Shown: one piece after another, positions 1 through 5,579 of the stretch
How the letters are laid out: each line of letters opens with the position of its first letter
Position numbering within the stretch: position 1 is the first letter of the stretch
Assembly (NCBI GenBank): GCA_934636325.1
Contig: CAKUAK010000030.1
Location: forward strand, 1-7,046
DNA from: an uncultured Eubacteriales bacterium
GTDB taxonomy: Bacteria; Bacillota; Clostridia; Oscillospirales; Butyricicoccaceae
Direction: 5' to 3'
Length of the DNA: 7,046 bases
Notes under the pieces: model-generated
What the model saw: only the letters and a program-made list of their open reading frames with translations
The model's database searches: none
Told to the model about the DNA's origin: nothing
Translations under genes and position numbers: made by a program

Positions 1-18
1 CGGAAGTCCGGCGTCCTG

Positions 19-45
19 ATTTGCCCGGACATGCGCCGGGCAAAT
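19..45 (+). terminator. Probable intrinsic terminator of an upstream gene
   Basis: A perfect 10-bp stem (ATTTGCCCGG at 19-28, CCGGGCAAAT at 36-45) encloses a 7-nt loop and is followed by a weakly T-rich CTATTT. The GC core with A/T at the base fits a rho-independent terminator, although the U-tract is poor. A TGA at 17-19 closes one forward frame and could be the stop of a gene lying left of the window; only six codons of that frame are visible, so I do not call it. A second pairing, GTCCGG (6-11) with CCGGAC (25-30), overlaps the stem. Confidence 0.5.
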
Positions 46-63
46 CTATTTGATCATTGGGGC

Positions 64-90
64 CCCCATCAAAACATGGTTTTGATGGGG
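64..90. repeat. 12-bp inverted repeat upstream of the GNAT gene
   Basis: CCCCATCAAAAC (64-75) and GTTTTGATGGGG (79-90) are exact reverse complements separated by ATG. The dyad ends 39 bp before the GNAT start codon. No T-run follows on either strand, so it is not a standard terminator. It could be an operator or a 5'-UTR hairpin. No convincing sigma-A promoter is visible in 46-115, so which role applies is open. Confidence 0.7.
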
Positions 91-129
91 AACATATGGC
101 GCTGCCCTGATGCATGGAGAGATAACTTT

Positions 130-564
130 ATGGAGCTTAAAATAAAGACCTTTGAAGAGCTGTCGGCCCTCGAGCTCTTCGAGATATACCGCCTTCGGGT
201 GTCTGTGTTCGTCGTCGAGCAGGCCTGCCCTTATCAGGAGGTCGACGAGGCCGATCTTACGGCCCTTCACGTCTGGCTCGAGGACGAGGACGGCATGGCG
301 GCATACCTGCGGGTGCTTCCGCCCGAGGGTCAGTATGGGCCGGCCCACATCGGCCGGGTCATATCGGCACGGCGGGGACAGGGCCTCGGCGCGGCCGTCG
401 TCCGCCAGGGCATAGAGGCCGCCTACAATGCCTTCGGCTATTGCAGGATAGAGATAGAGGCACAATACTATGCCATCGGCTTTTACGAAAAGCTGGGCTT
501 TGTCATCACAGGGGCCGAGTTCCTGCTGGACGGCATACCACACGTCAAGATGGAACTGATATAG
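130..564 (+). CDS. ElaA-family GNAT N-acetyltransferase
   Basis: This is a 144-aa protein predicted to transfer an acetyl group from acetyl-CoA to an amine; the substrate is unknown, as it is for most ElaA proteins. Visible family marks are RLRVSVFVVEQ (21-31), CPYQEVDE (33-40), the acetyl-CoA pyrophosphate-binding loop RRGQGLG (81-87), AQYYAIGFYEKLGF (111-124), and the ElaA-like C-terminus FLLDGIPHVKMEL. Length is close to the usual 150 or so residues. The ATG at 130 is preferred because GGAGAG (116-121) lies 8 nt upstream and the protein then begins at the family's usual N-terminus. The same frame is open further left, to an ATG at 31, but that extension runs through the inverted repeats and resembles no protein. 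Isoleucine is written mostly ATA (8 of 11 counted), unlike thrS. It appears to be a single-gene unit with its own terminator. As I recall E. coli ElaA, the stretch between IGRVI and the P-loop is about two residues shorter here. Confidence 0.87.
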   Translation: MELKIKTFEELSALELFEIYRLRVSVFVVEQACPYQEVDEADLTALHVWLEDEDGMAAYLRVLPPEGQYGPAHIGRVISARRGQGLGAAVVRQGIEAAYNAFGYCRIEIEAQYYAIGFYEKLGFVITGAEFLLDGIPHVKMELI

Positions 565-600
565 TCTGTCGAAAACCCTGCAGAGGGTTTTTCCGACAGA
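565..600 (+). terminator. Terminator of the GNAT gene
   Basis: Right after the TAG stop, AAAACCCT (572-579) pairs with AGGGTTTT (584-591) around a GCAG loop, with the T-run at 588-592. An outer stem, TCTGTCG with CGACAGA, extends it to 565-600 across a small bulge. The A-tract, short GC core and T-tract have the classic intrinsic form. The near-symmetric A and T tracts could also catch leftward transcripts that escape the thrS terminator. Confidence 0.7.
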
Positions 601-603
601 ACA

Positions 604-633
604 AGAAAATGCAGAGCAAGAAGCTTGCTCTGC
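604..633 (-). terminator. thrS: thrS terminator, probably bidirectional
   Basis: GCAGAGCAAG (611-620) and CTTGCTCTGC (624-633) form a 10-bp stem with a 3-nt loop, 25 nt beyond the thrS stop. Read leftward, the stem is followed by ATTTTCTTGT (610 to 601), a U-rich tail suited to ending thrS. Read rightward it is followed by CTGTTTTGT, so it may also back up the GNAT terminator. Confidence 0.72.
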
Positions 634-658
634 CTGTTTTGTGGTATTTAGTGTGAAA

Positions 659-2557
659 TTAAAGGGCCCTTGTCATGACCTCTTCGCCGAGCTTCTCGAC
701 GAACTCGTCGAGGGTCATGACGGTCGTTTCTCCGGTCTTGCGGTCGCGGACGGCCACCTGCCCGGCTTCGGCTTCCTTATCGCCGAGGACCAGCATATAG
801 GGGATCTTCTCCATCTGGGCCTCGCGGATCTTATAGCCGATCTTCTCGCTGCGGCCGTCGAGCTCTACGCGATAGCCGAGGGCGAACAGCTTGTCATATA
901 TCTGCTGGGCATAGTCGTGGGTGCGGTCGGTGATGGGCAGGACCTTTACCTGGACCGGGGCCAGCCATGTGGGGAATGCGCCGGCAAAATGCTCTGTGAT
1001 GACGCCGATGAAGCGCTCGATAGAGCCGAGCAGGGCGCGGTGGATCATGACCGGGCGGTGCTTCTCGCCGTCGGCGCCGGTGTATTCAAGCTCGAAGCGC
1101 TCGGGCATCTGGAAGTCGAGCTGGATCGTGCCGCACTGCCATGTGCGTCCGATAGAGTCGGACAGATGGAAGTCGAGCTTCGGGCCATAGAAGGCGCCGT
1201 CGCCGGCATTGATGACATAGGGCTTGCCCATCTCTTCGATGGCGGCCTTAAGGGTATCCTCGGCGAACTGCCAGACGCTCTCGTCGCCCATGTGATCCTC
1301 GGGCATGGTCGAAAGCTCGATGTTGTATTTGAGGCCGAAGGTCGTATAGATCTCGTCAAAGATCTTAACGGTGTTCTTGATCTCGTCCTTCATCTGGTCG
1401 GGGGTCATGAAGATATGGGCATCGTCCTGGGTGAAGCAGCGGACGCGGAAGAGACCGTGAAGGGCGCCCGAAAGCTCGTGGCGGTGGACAAGGCCCAGCT
1501 CGGCCATGCGCAGCGGCAGGTCGCGGTAGGAATGGGGCTGGCTCTTGTATACCAGCATGCCGCCGGGGCAGTTCATCGGCTTGATGGCGTAATCCTGCTC
1601 GTCGATGACCGTCGTATACATGTTGTTTTTATAATGATCCCAATGGCCGCTGCGGTGCCACAGCTCCTGATTGAGGATGATGGGGGTCGATATCTCGACA
1701 TAGCCATAGCGGCGGTGTACCTCGCGCCAGTAATCGAGCAGGGCATTGCGCAGGGCCATGCCCTTGGGCAGGAAGAAGGGGAAGCCGGGGCCTTCCTCGG
1801 TCAGCATAAAGAGGCCGAGCTCCTTGCCCAGCTTGCGGTGGTCGCGCTTCTTTGCCTCTTCCATGGCTGTCAGATAGGCTTCAAGGTCCTCTTTGGTGGT
1901 GAAGGCCGTGCCGTAGATGCGCTGGAGCATCTTGCGGCTGGAATCGCCGCGCCAGTAAGCGCCGGTGACCGAGGTCAGCTTGACCGCCTTGACGCCCGAG
2001 GTCGAGGGCAGATGGGGTCCGGCGCAGAGGTCGGTGAAGTCGTCCTGCTTATAGAAGGAGATGACGGCGTCCTCGGGCAGATCGTTGATGAGCTCGACCT
2101 TATAGGGCTCGTCCTTCATGAACTCGAGGGCCTCGGCGCGGGGCAGCTCGAAGCGCTCGAGGCGATAGCCCTTCTTGATGATCTTCTTCATTTCCTTTTC
2201 GATCTTGTCGAGATCCTCCTGCGTGAAGGGCTCGTCGCGGTCGAAGTCATAATAGAAGCCGTTGTCGATGGCCGGTCCGATGGCGAAGTGTACCTCGGGA
2301 TAGAGGTGCTTGACGGCCTGGGCCAGGACATGGGATGCCGTATGGCGAAGGGTCCAGCGTCCGTCGGCGTCCTCCCATGTGTTGTATTTTACGACGTCGC
2401 CGTCGTGAAGCGGGGTCGGCAGGCTCATGTTTTTGCCGTTGATCTCGCAGGAAAGGGCCTTCTTGTAATCGTCGCCCATGACCTCGCGGGCCAGATCGAG
2501 GGCAAGTACGCCGTCCTCGGCGGTGATATCCTTGCCGTTGACATTAAGGTTGATCAT
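659..2557 (-). CDS. thrS: Threonyl-tRNA synthetase
   Basis: This 632-aa cytoplasmic class II synthetase charges tRNA-Thr with threonine; the usual length is about 640. Domains in order: TGS (about 1-60); editing/SAD domain (about 62-225) with HTASH at 72-76 and CAGPH at 178-182, the expected metal and editing residues; catalytic core (about 240-535); anticodon-binding domain (about 536-632). In the core, motif 1 lies around TPIIL (291-295), motif 2 is FRVRCFTQDDAH (370-381) and motif 3 is GSIERFIG (511-518). The zinc ligands expected from E. coli ThrRS are present as C330, H381 and H506. The start at 2557 is chosen because AGGAAG (2570-2565) lies 7 nt upstream and MINLNVNGKD begins the TGS fold. 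An open extension to 2650 would run through the T-box terminator and is rejected. Isoleucine is mostly ATC, as expected for a highly expressed gene. Expression is controlled by the T-box leader. The gene appears to be monocistronic. Confidence 0.98.
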   Translation of the reverse strand: MINLNVNGKDITAEDGVLALDLAREVMGDDYKKALSCEINGKNMSLPTPLHDGDVVKYNTWEDADGRWTLRHTASHVLAQAVKHLYPEVHFAIGPAIDNGFYYDFDRDEPFTQEDLDKIEKEMKKIIKKGYRLERFELPRAEALEFMKDEPYKVELINDLPEDAVISFYKQDDFTDLCAGPHLPSTSGVKAVKLTSVTGAYWRGDSSRKMLQRIYGTAFTTKEDLEAYLTAMEEAKKRDHRKLGKELGLFMLTEEGPGFPFFLPKGMALRNALLDYWREVHRRYGYVEISTPIILNQELWHRSGHWDHYKNNMYTTVIDEQDYAIKPMNCPGGMLVYKSQPHSYRDLPLRMAELGLVHRHELSGALHGLFRVRCFTQDDAHIFMTPDQMKDEIKNTVKIFDEIYTTFGLKYNIELSTMPEDHMGDESVWQFAEDTLKAAIEEMGKPYVINAGDGAFYGPKLDFHLSDSIGRTWQCGTIQLDFQMPERFELEYTGADGEKHRPVMIHRALLGSIERFIGVITEHFAGAFPTWLAPVQVKVLPITDRTHDYAQQIYDKLFALGYRVELDGRSEKIGYKIREAQMEKIPYMLVLGDKEAEAGQVAVRDRKTGETTVMTLDEFVEKLGEEVMTRAL

Positions 2558-2590
2558 TGCGTTTCTTCCTTTCGGTTGTTTTTTACCGGG

Positions 2591-2628
2591 AAAATAAAAA
2601 GCCCCCGTGCCGGTTAAGACACAGAGGC
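2591..2628 (-). terminator. T-box attenuator terminator before thrS
   Basis: Read leftward, GCCUCUGUGU (2628-2619) pairs with GCACGGGGGC (2610-2601), including several G-U pairs, around an 8-nt loop. The stem is followed by UUUUUAUUUU (2600-2591). The hairpin lies 34 nt before the thrS start, and its 5' strand contains the CUCUG that also pairs in the antiterminator, so the two folds exclude each other. Confidence 0.88.
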
Positions 2629-2881
2629 GGATAGATTTCCGTGGTTCCACTCTGCTTGCACATCTCTTAAGATATGCCGCTCGTTGGCCGAATAACGCCG
2701 GCAGGACGTCGCACGCTACTGTGCTTCACGCGCGCTCCTCGCGGGAGGTGCTCCGGCTCATGCCCCAAGGCGGCTTTCAGCGTTTGCCGCCCTCTCTGGT
2801 GGCGCATATACAAGACAGAGGGCCCGGTCAGGGGATTTGGATATTAAAGACCTTCGGGGGGTCTTTGTGTTTTCCGATAAT
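2591..2881 (-). promoter_or_regulatory. T-box riboswitch (tRNA-Thr sensing leader) of thrS
   Basis: The leader RNA of about 290 nt carries the T-box core AGAGUGGAACCACGG (2653-2639). CAGAG (2654-2650) pairs with CUCUG (2626-2622), and CGG (2641-2639) with CCG (2630-2628). The bulge between holds UGGA (2649-2646), which would pair with the uncharged tRNA end and predicts U at the discriminator position. The distal part of Stem I is recognisable: AGAGAG (2797-2792), a GGCGGC/GCCGCC stem (2791-2786 and 2774-2769) and the loop AAACGCUGAAA. Below it, GGAGCACCUCC contains ACC (2749-2747), a Thr codon and the best specifier candidate. The lower Stem I pairing could not be settled by eye, so the specifier is an inference. 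An extra hairpin (AAAGACC/GGUCUUU, 2866-2846) sits near the 5' end. The CGCGCG/CGUGCG stem between Stem I and the antiterminator may be Stem II or III. Expected logic: uncharged tRNA-Thr favours the antiterminator and thrS is transcribed. Confidence 0.9.
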
Positions 2882-2887
2882 AAATTA

Positions 2888-2916
2888 ATAATATCAGCCC
2901 CGGCCCGGCTTGTCAA
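2888..2916 (-). promoter_or_regulatory. Sigma-A promoter of thrS
   Basis: Read leftward, TTGACA (2916-2911), a 17-nt spacer and TATTAT (2893-2888) make a near-consensus housekeeping promoter. Initiation would fall around 2881, at the start of the T-box leader. The -35 box lies inside a short inverted repeat, CGGCTT-gtc-AAGCCG (2906-2920). Confidence 0.88.
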
Positions 2917-2921
2917 GCCGC

Positions 2922-2943
2922 CCGGCGCGATTTGTCGCGCCGG
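2922..2943. repeat. GC-rich 9-bp inverted repeat between divergent promoters
   Basis: CCGGCGCGA (2922-2930) and TCGCGCCGG (2935-2943) are perfect reverse complements with a TTTG loop. The repeat lies just upstream of the thrS -35 and about 20 bp upstream of the opposing -35. It has no T-run on either side. It may be a regulator-binding dyad or an old terminator remnant; the sequence does not decide. Confidence 0.7.
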
Positions 2944-2965
2944 AATACCTCATACTTTAGTAGGA

Positions 2966-2994
2966 TTTACGGCTATAAAAGCCGGTGATATAAT
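2966..2994 (+). promoter_or_regulatory. Extended -10 promoter of the SLH surface-protein gene
   Basis: A perfect TATAAT (2989-2994) is preceded by TGA, giving the extended -10 form TGnTATAAT. TTTACG (2966-2971) lies 17 nt upstream as a partial -35, with four of six bases matching. Initiation is expected near 3001, giving an untranslated leader of about 140 nt that contains the dyads at 3013-3058. The spacer also holds a CGGCT...AGCCG dyad. Confidence 0.8.
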
Positions 2995-3012
2995 CAAAGA
3001 AAAAGTTTTCGG

Positions 3013-3030
3013 TGAACGGACGTCCGTTCA
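3013..3030. promoter_or_regulatory. 18-bp perfect palindrome, likely operator
   Basis: The sequence TGAACGGACGTCCGTTCA is its own reverse complement and begins about 12 bp past the predicted transcription start. An uninterrupted palindrome of this size just downstream of a promoter is typical of sites bound by dimeric repressors, for example the TetR family. No regulator gene is in the window, so the binding protein is unknown. Its right half is shared with the next dyad. Confidence 0.6.
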
Positions 3031-3058
3031 TACCTTATGATATTCATAAGGTATGAAC
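3026..3058. repeat. 15-bp-arm inverted repeat overlapping the palindrome
   Basis: GTTCATACCTTATGA (3026-3040) and TCATAAGGTATGAAC (3044-3058) are perfect reverse complements with a TAT spacer. The first five bases, GTTCA, also form the right end of the palindrome at 3013-3030, so in RNA only one of the two hairpins can use them. No U-tract follows, so this is not a simple terminator. It may be a second operator, an RNA switch element or an mRNA-stabilising 5' hairpin. Confidence 0.75.
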
Positions 3059-3139
3059 ATCCTCTATCTGCTTTGTCTTTCAGTCTCCGGACGCCCATAG
3101 CCGAAAATGGAAAATAAGGTAATAGAAGGAGGCAAACTT

Positions 3140-5530
3140 ATGAAAAAACGGATGATGGGCCTGTTCCTTGCGCTGGCCCTCTGCCTGACATTGCTGCCCG
3201 CGGCGGCCCTTGCGGCCGACCTGCCCGCAGGCATAAGCGGCGCGGGCACCAAAGAGGACCCGTACAGGATCGGGACGGCGGAGCAGCTTTATACCTTTGC
3301 GGCGTGGTATAACGCAAACGCCGAGGCTCTGCCTGAAGATGAAACGAATATCTATGCCGAGCTGACCGCCGATGTCGACCTCAACGAGGGTATGACCTTT
3401 ACCGCCGACGGATACACCGGCAACGGCTCGCCGAGGAAGTGGATGCCTATCGGCTATATAGACAGCGGGTACAGATCGCTGCTGCCCTATCTGGGCGAGT
3501 TCAACGGTAACGGGCACACGATCTCGGGGCTGTATATTAACGAGCAGGAGACCACCCTGGGAACGATCGGCATGTTCGGATATTTTGTCGGATATCTGCA
3601 TGACCTTAATATCACCAATGCCTATATATCCAGCAAAAGCGCCTGCACCGGGTCCTTTGCCGGCATCATGGGCGGCACTATCGAAAATTGCATTGCCGAG
3701 GCTATAGTTAGATCAGACGCCGAGGAAAACACCCTTAGCGGCACAGGCGGCATCGTCGGCAACCTCAACGATGTAAGCTCGCAGGCCCTGAACTGCGCAT
3801 TTTTCGGCTTGGTAAGCTCGAAGGGCAACCCCTATACCGGCGGTATCGTCGGAGATAATCTCTATGGCTATATCGCGGGCTGCGTCAACAACGGCTCGGT
3901 GTCTTCCGATTGGGATAAGGTCGGCGGCATCGTCGGACAGAATCAGGTGGCCGAGACCGAGGATGAGCCCGTAGAGGGCCGTTCTTCGATCATAGAGCGC
4001 TGCGTCAACAACGGAATGATCACGGGGGCCGGTTCCAATGTCGGCGATTATGTCGGCGGCATCGTCGGCATGAGCTCGTGGAATTTCGACAATTCGTATA
4101 TCGGCGCCGTTAAGGATTGTCTTAACACCGGAGAGATAAACGGAAGCGCGTCGGGCGGCATCATCGGTAATCTCGAAGCATCCACAAAGGTGGAAAACTG
4201 CATCAATACAGGCGCGGTGACCGGCCAGCCCTCGGGCGCTGTCGCTGGCATCCATTTTGCGTCCTGCACGATAGCCGATTGCTATTATATCGGGGCCGAG
4301 GGCCTGACGGCGGTCGGCAGGCTGGGCGGCACCGACGGGACCGGTCTGCCGTCCGAGGATGAAATGATATCGGACGATGACGCGGCTGTACCGGCCGAGA
4401 AGATATCCTCCGGAGAGATATCGTGGAAGCTCAACACAAAGGCCGGAACGATAGAAAACCGCGGCGTCTGGGCGGTAGAGGACGGTTCGCCCCTGCTTGC
4501 CTCCGAGGATGTCAAGGCGACATACAGGGTCATCTTCGACCTTCCCGAGGATGGCGCCGATGATATCATCGTCTATACCCCGGCCGACGGCAAGGCCGCG
4601 ATACCTGCTGAAGCGGCGGGCAGGGCCCTTACATATTCCGAGAATGACCAGACAAAGACATTCACAGCCAATACGATAGTGACAGCCGATATAACGGTCA
4701 CGGTCTCGGACAAGCTGCCCGAGGAGGACTCTTCCTCCGACTCCGACCCCAGCTATCCGGTCTCGGCGCCCGCCAAGACCCCCAACGGCACGGTGACGGT
4801 CAGCCCGAAGAACGCCTCCCGCGGCGACACGGTCACAATAACGGCCAAGCCCGACAGCGGCTATACCATCGGGACGGTAACTGTCACCGATGACCGCGGC
4901 AATCAGCTCGAGCTGACCGACAAGGGCGACGGAAAGTATACCTTCGTCATGCCGGGCCGCGGCGTCAGCGTAAAGGCCACATTCACGGAGGATAACTCGG
5001 CGCCTGATTTCTTCCGTGATGTGCCCAATGGCGCCTATTTCTATGACGCCGTAAAGTGGGCCGTCGAGAAGGGCGTCACCAACGGCAAGACCGAGACCCT
5101 CTTCGCACCCGATGACAGCTGCACAAGGGCAGAGATCGTCACCTTCCTGTGGCGCGCCGCCGGTTCGCCGGTCGTCAATTACGCCATGGATCTCGAGGAT
5201 GTCAAGGGCGATGAATATTACGCCGAAGCCGTCCGCTGGGCCCTCAGCCTCGGCATAACAAAGGGCACCGACGAGAAGCATTTCAGCCCCGATGATACCT
5301 GCACCCGGGCCCAGGCCGTCACCTTCCTCTACCGCGCCATGGGCGAAAGCTCGGAGGGCAGGATACCCTTTACCGACGTCCCGGCCGGAAGCTATTACGA
5401 GGAAGCGGTAAATTGGGCGACGGCAAACGGAGTGACCAACGGCATGTCCGCCGGTATCTTCGCACCCGACGAGGACTGCACAAGGGCGCAGATCGTCACC
5501 TTCCTTTTCCGCGCATACAATAATAAATAG
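3140..5530 (+). CDS. Secreted surface protein: GLUG-like repeats, bacterial repeat domain, three SLH domains
   Basis: This 796-aa protein is exported and probably held on the cell wall. A Sec signal peptide (1-26) has KKR, a hydrophobic core and ALA before the likely cut. Residues about 37-160 resemble the N-terminal part of GLUG-repeat proteins (FNGNGHTISGLYI at 121-133). Residues about 170-385 carry repeats with GGIVG or GGIIG at 203, 234, 262, 306 and 339, and one cysteine per turn (184, 219, 248, 288, 327, 354, then 376 and 381), suggesting a beta-helix. Residues about 460-525 may be another beta-domain, followed by an acidic Ser/Asp linker (528-537). Residues about 542-617 match the bacterial repeat domain type (GTVTVSP, ITAKPDSGY, FVMP). 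SLH domains lie at about 624-680, 684-738 and 743-796, each with CTRAE or CTRAQ then VTFL; SLH domains bind cell-wall polymers. The ATG at 3140 is preferred over 3107 because AGAAGGAGG (3124-3132) lies 7 nt upstream and the signal peptide starts there. No catalytic domain is visible; adhesion or envelope structure is an inference. Confidence 0.92.
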   Translation: MKKRMMGLFLALALCLTLLPAAALAADLPAGISGAGTKEDPYRIGTAEQLYTFAAWYNANAEALPEDETNIYAELTADVDLNEGMTFTADGYTGNGSPRKWMPIGYIDSGYRSLLPYLGEFNGNGHTISGLYINEQETTLGTIGMFGYFVGYLHDLNITNAYISSKSACTGSFAGIMGGTIENCIAEAIVRSDAEENTLSGTGGIVGNLNDVSSQALNCAFFGLVSSKGNPYTGGIVGDNLYGYIAGCVNNGSVSSDWDKVGGIVGQNQVAETEDEPVEGRSSIIERCVNNGMITGAGSNVGDYVGGIVGMSSWNFDNSYIGAVKDCLNTGEINGSASGGIIGNLEASTKVENCINTGAVTGQPSGAVAGIHFASCTIADCYYIGAEGLTAVGRLGGTDGTGLPSEDEMISDDDAAVPAEKISSGEISWKLNTKAGTIENRGVWAVEDGSPLLASEDVKATYRVIFDLPEDGADDIIVYTPADGKAAIPAEAAGRALTYSENDQTKTFTANTIVTADITVTVSDKLPEEDSSSDSDPSYPVSAPAKTPNGTVTVSPKNASRGDTVTITAKPDSGYTIGTVTVTDDRGNQLELTDKGDGKYTFVMPGRGVSVKATFTEDNSAPDFFRDVPNGAYFYDAVKWAVEKGVTNGKTETLFAPDDSCTRAEIVTFLWRAAGSPVVNYAMDLEDVKGDEYYAEAVRWALSLGITKGTDEKHFSPDDTCTRAQAVTFLYRAMGESSEGRIPFTDVPAGSYYEEAVNWATANGVTNGMSAGIFAPDEDCTRAQIVTFLFRAYNNK

Positions 5531-5548
5531 TCTGCATGCATAACAAAG

Positions 5549-5579
5549 CCCCGGCGGGAGATCCCGCCGGGGTATTTTT
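5549..5579 (+). terminator. Terminator shared by converging SLH gene and spoVAE
   Basis: CCCCGGCGGG (5549-5558) and CCCGCCGGGG (5563-5572) form a perfect 10-bp stem with an AGAT loop, followed by TATTTTT (5573-5579). It lies 18 nt after the SLH-gene stop. Read leftward, the same stem begins 5 nt after the spoVAE stop codon and is followed by CTTTGTT, so it can serve both genes. The rightward T-run overlaps the spoVAE stop codon (5580-5578). Confidence 0.92.

Noticed and set aside
1..19. 3' end of an upstream gene stopping at TGA 17-19
   Set aside because: The position just before a terminator-like hairpin is suggestive, but six codons are too few to support a gene call.
46..543. Reverse open frame of 165 codons opposite the GNAT gene
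   Set aside because: The forward frame shows conserved ElaA motifs and a ribosome-binding site; the reverse frame has neither.
641..2617. Forward open frame of 658 codons opposite thrS
   Set aside because: It is antisense to an unmistakable thrS and has no recognisable domain or ribosome-binding site. It ends inside the T-box region. Its openness follows from thrS rarely using codons whose complement is a stop.
2558..2650. N-terminal extension of thrS to an ATG at 2650
   Set aside because: It would translate the T-box antiterminator, the terminator stem and the U-tract; the start at 2557 has a good ribosome-binding site and matches the TGS domain start.
2607..3040. Small forward open frames in the thrS leader
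   Set aside because: They run through the T-box RNA and promoters, have no ribosome-binding site and give no recognisable protein.
3013..3058. Ends of an insertion element or MITE
   Set aside because: The dyads are adjacent to each other, with no internal element, no target-site duplication and no second copy seen in the window.
3107..3139. Upstream ATG for the SLH protein
   Set aside because: It would include the ribosome-binding site AGAAGGAGG as coding sequence and put 11 polar residues before the signal peptide.
3713..5281. Reverse open frame of 522 codons inside the SLH gene
   Set aside because: It is the antisense shadow of a repeat-rich, GC-rich gene. The forward product has a signal peptide, GLUG-like repeats and SLH domains; the reverse product looks random and Arg/Gly/Asp-rich.
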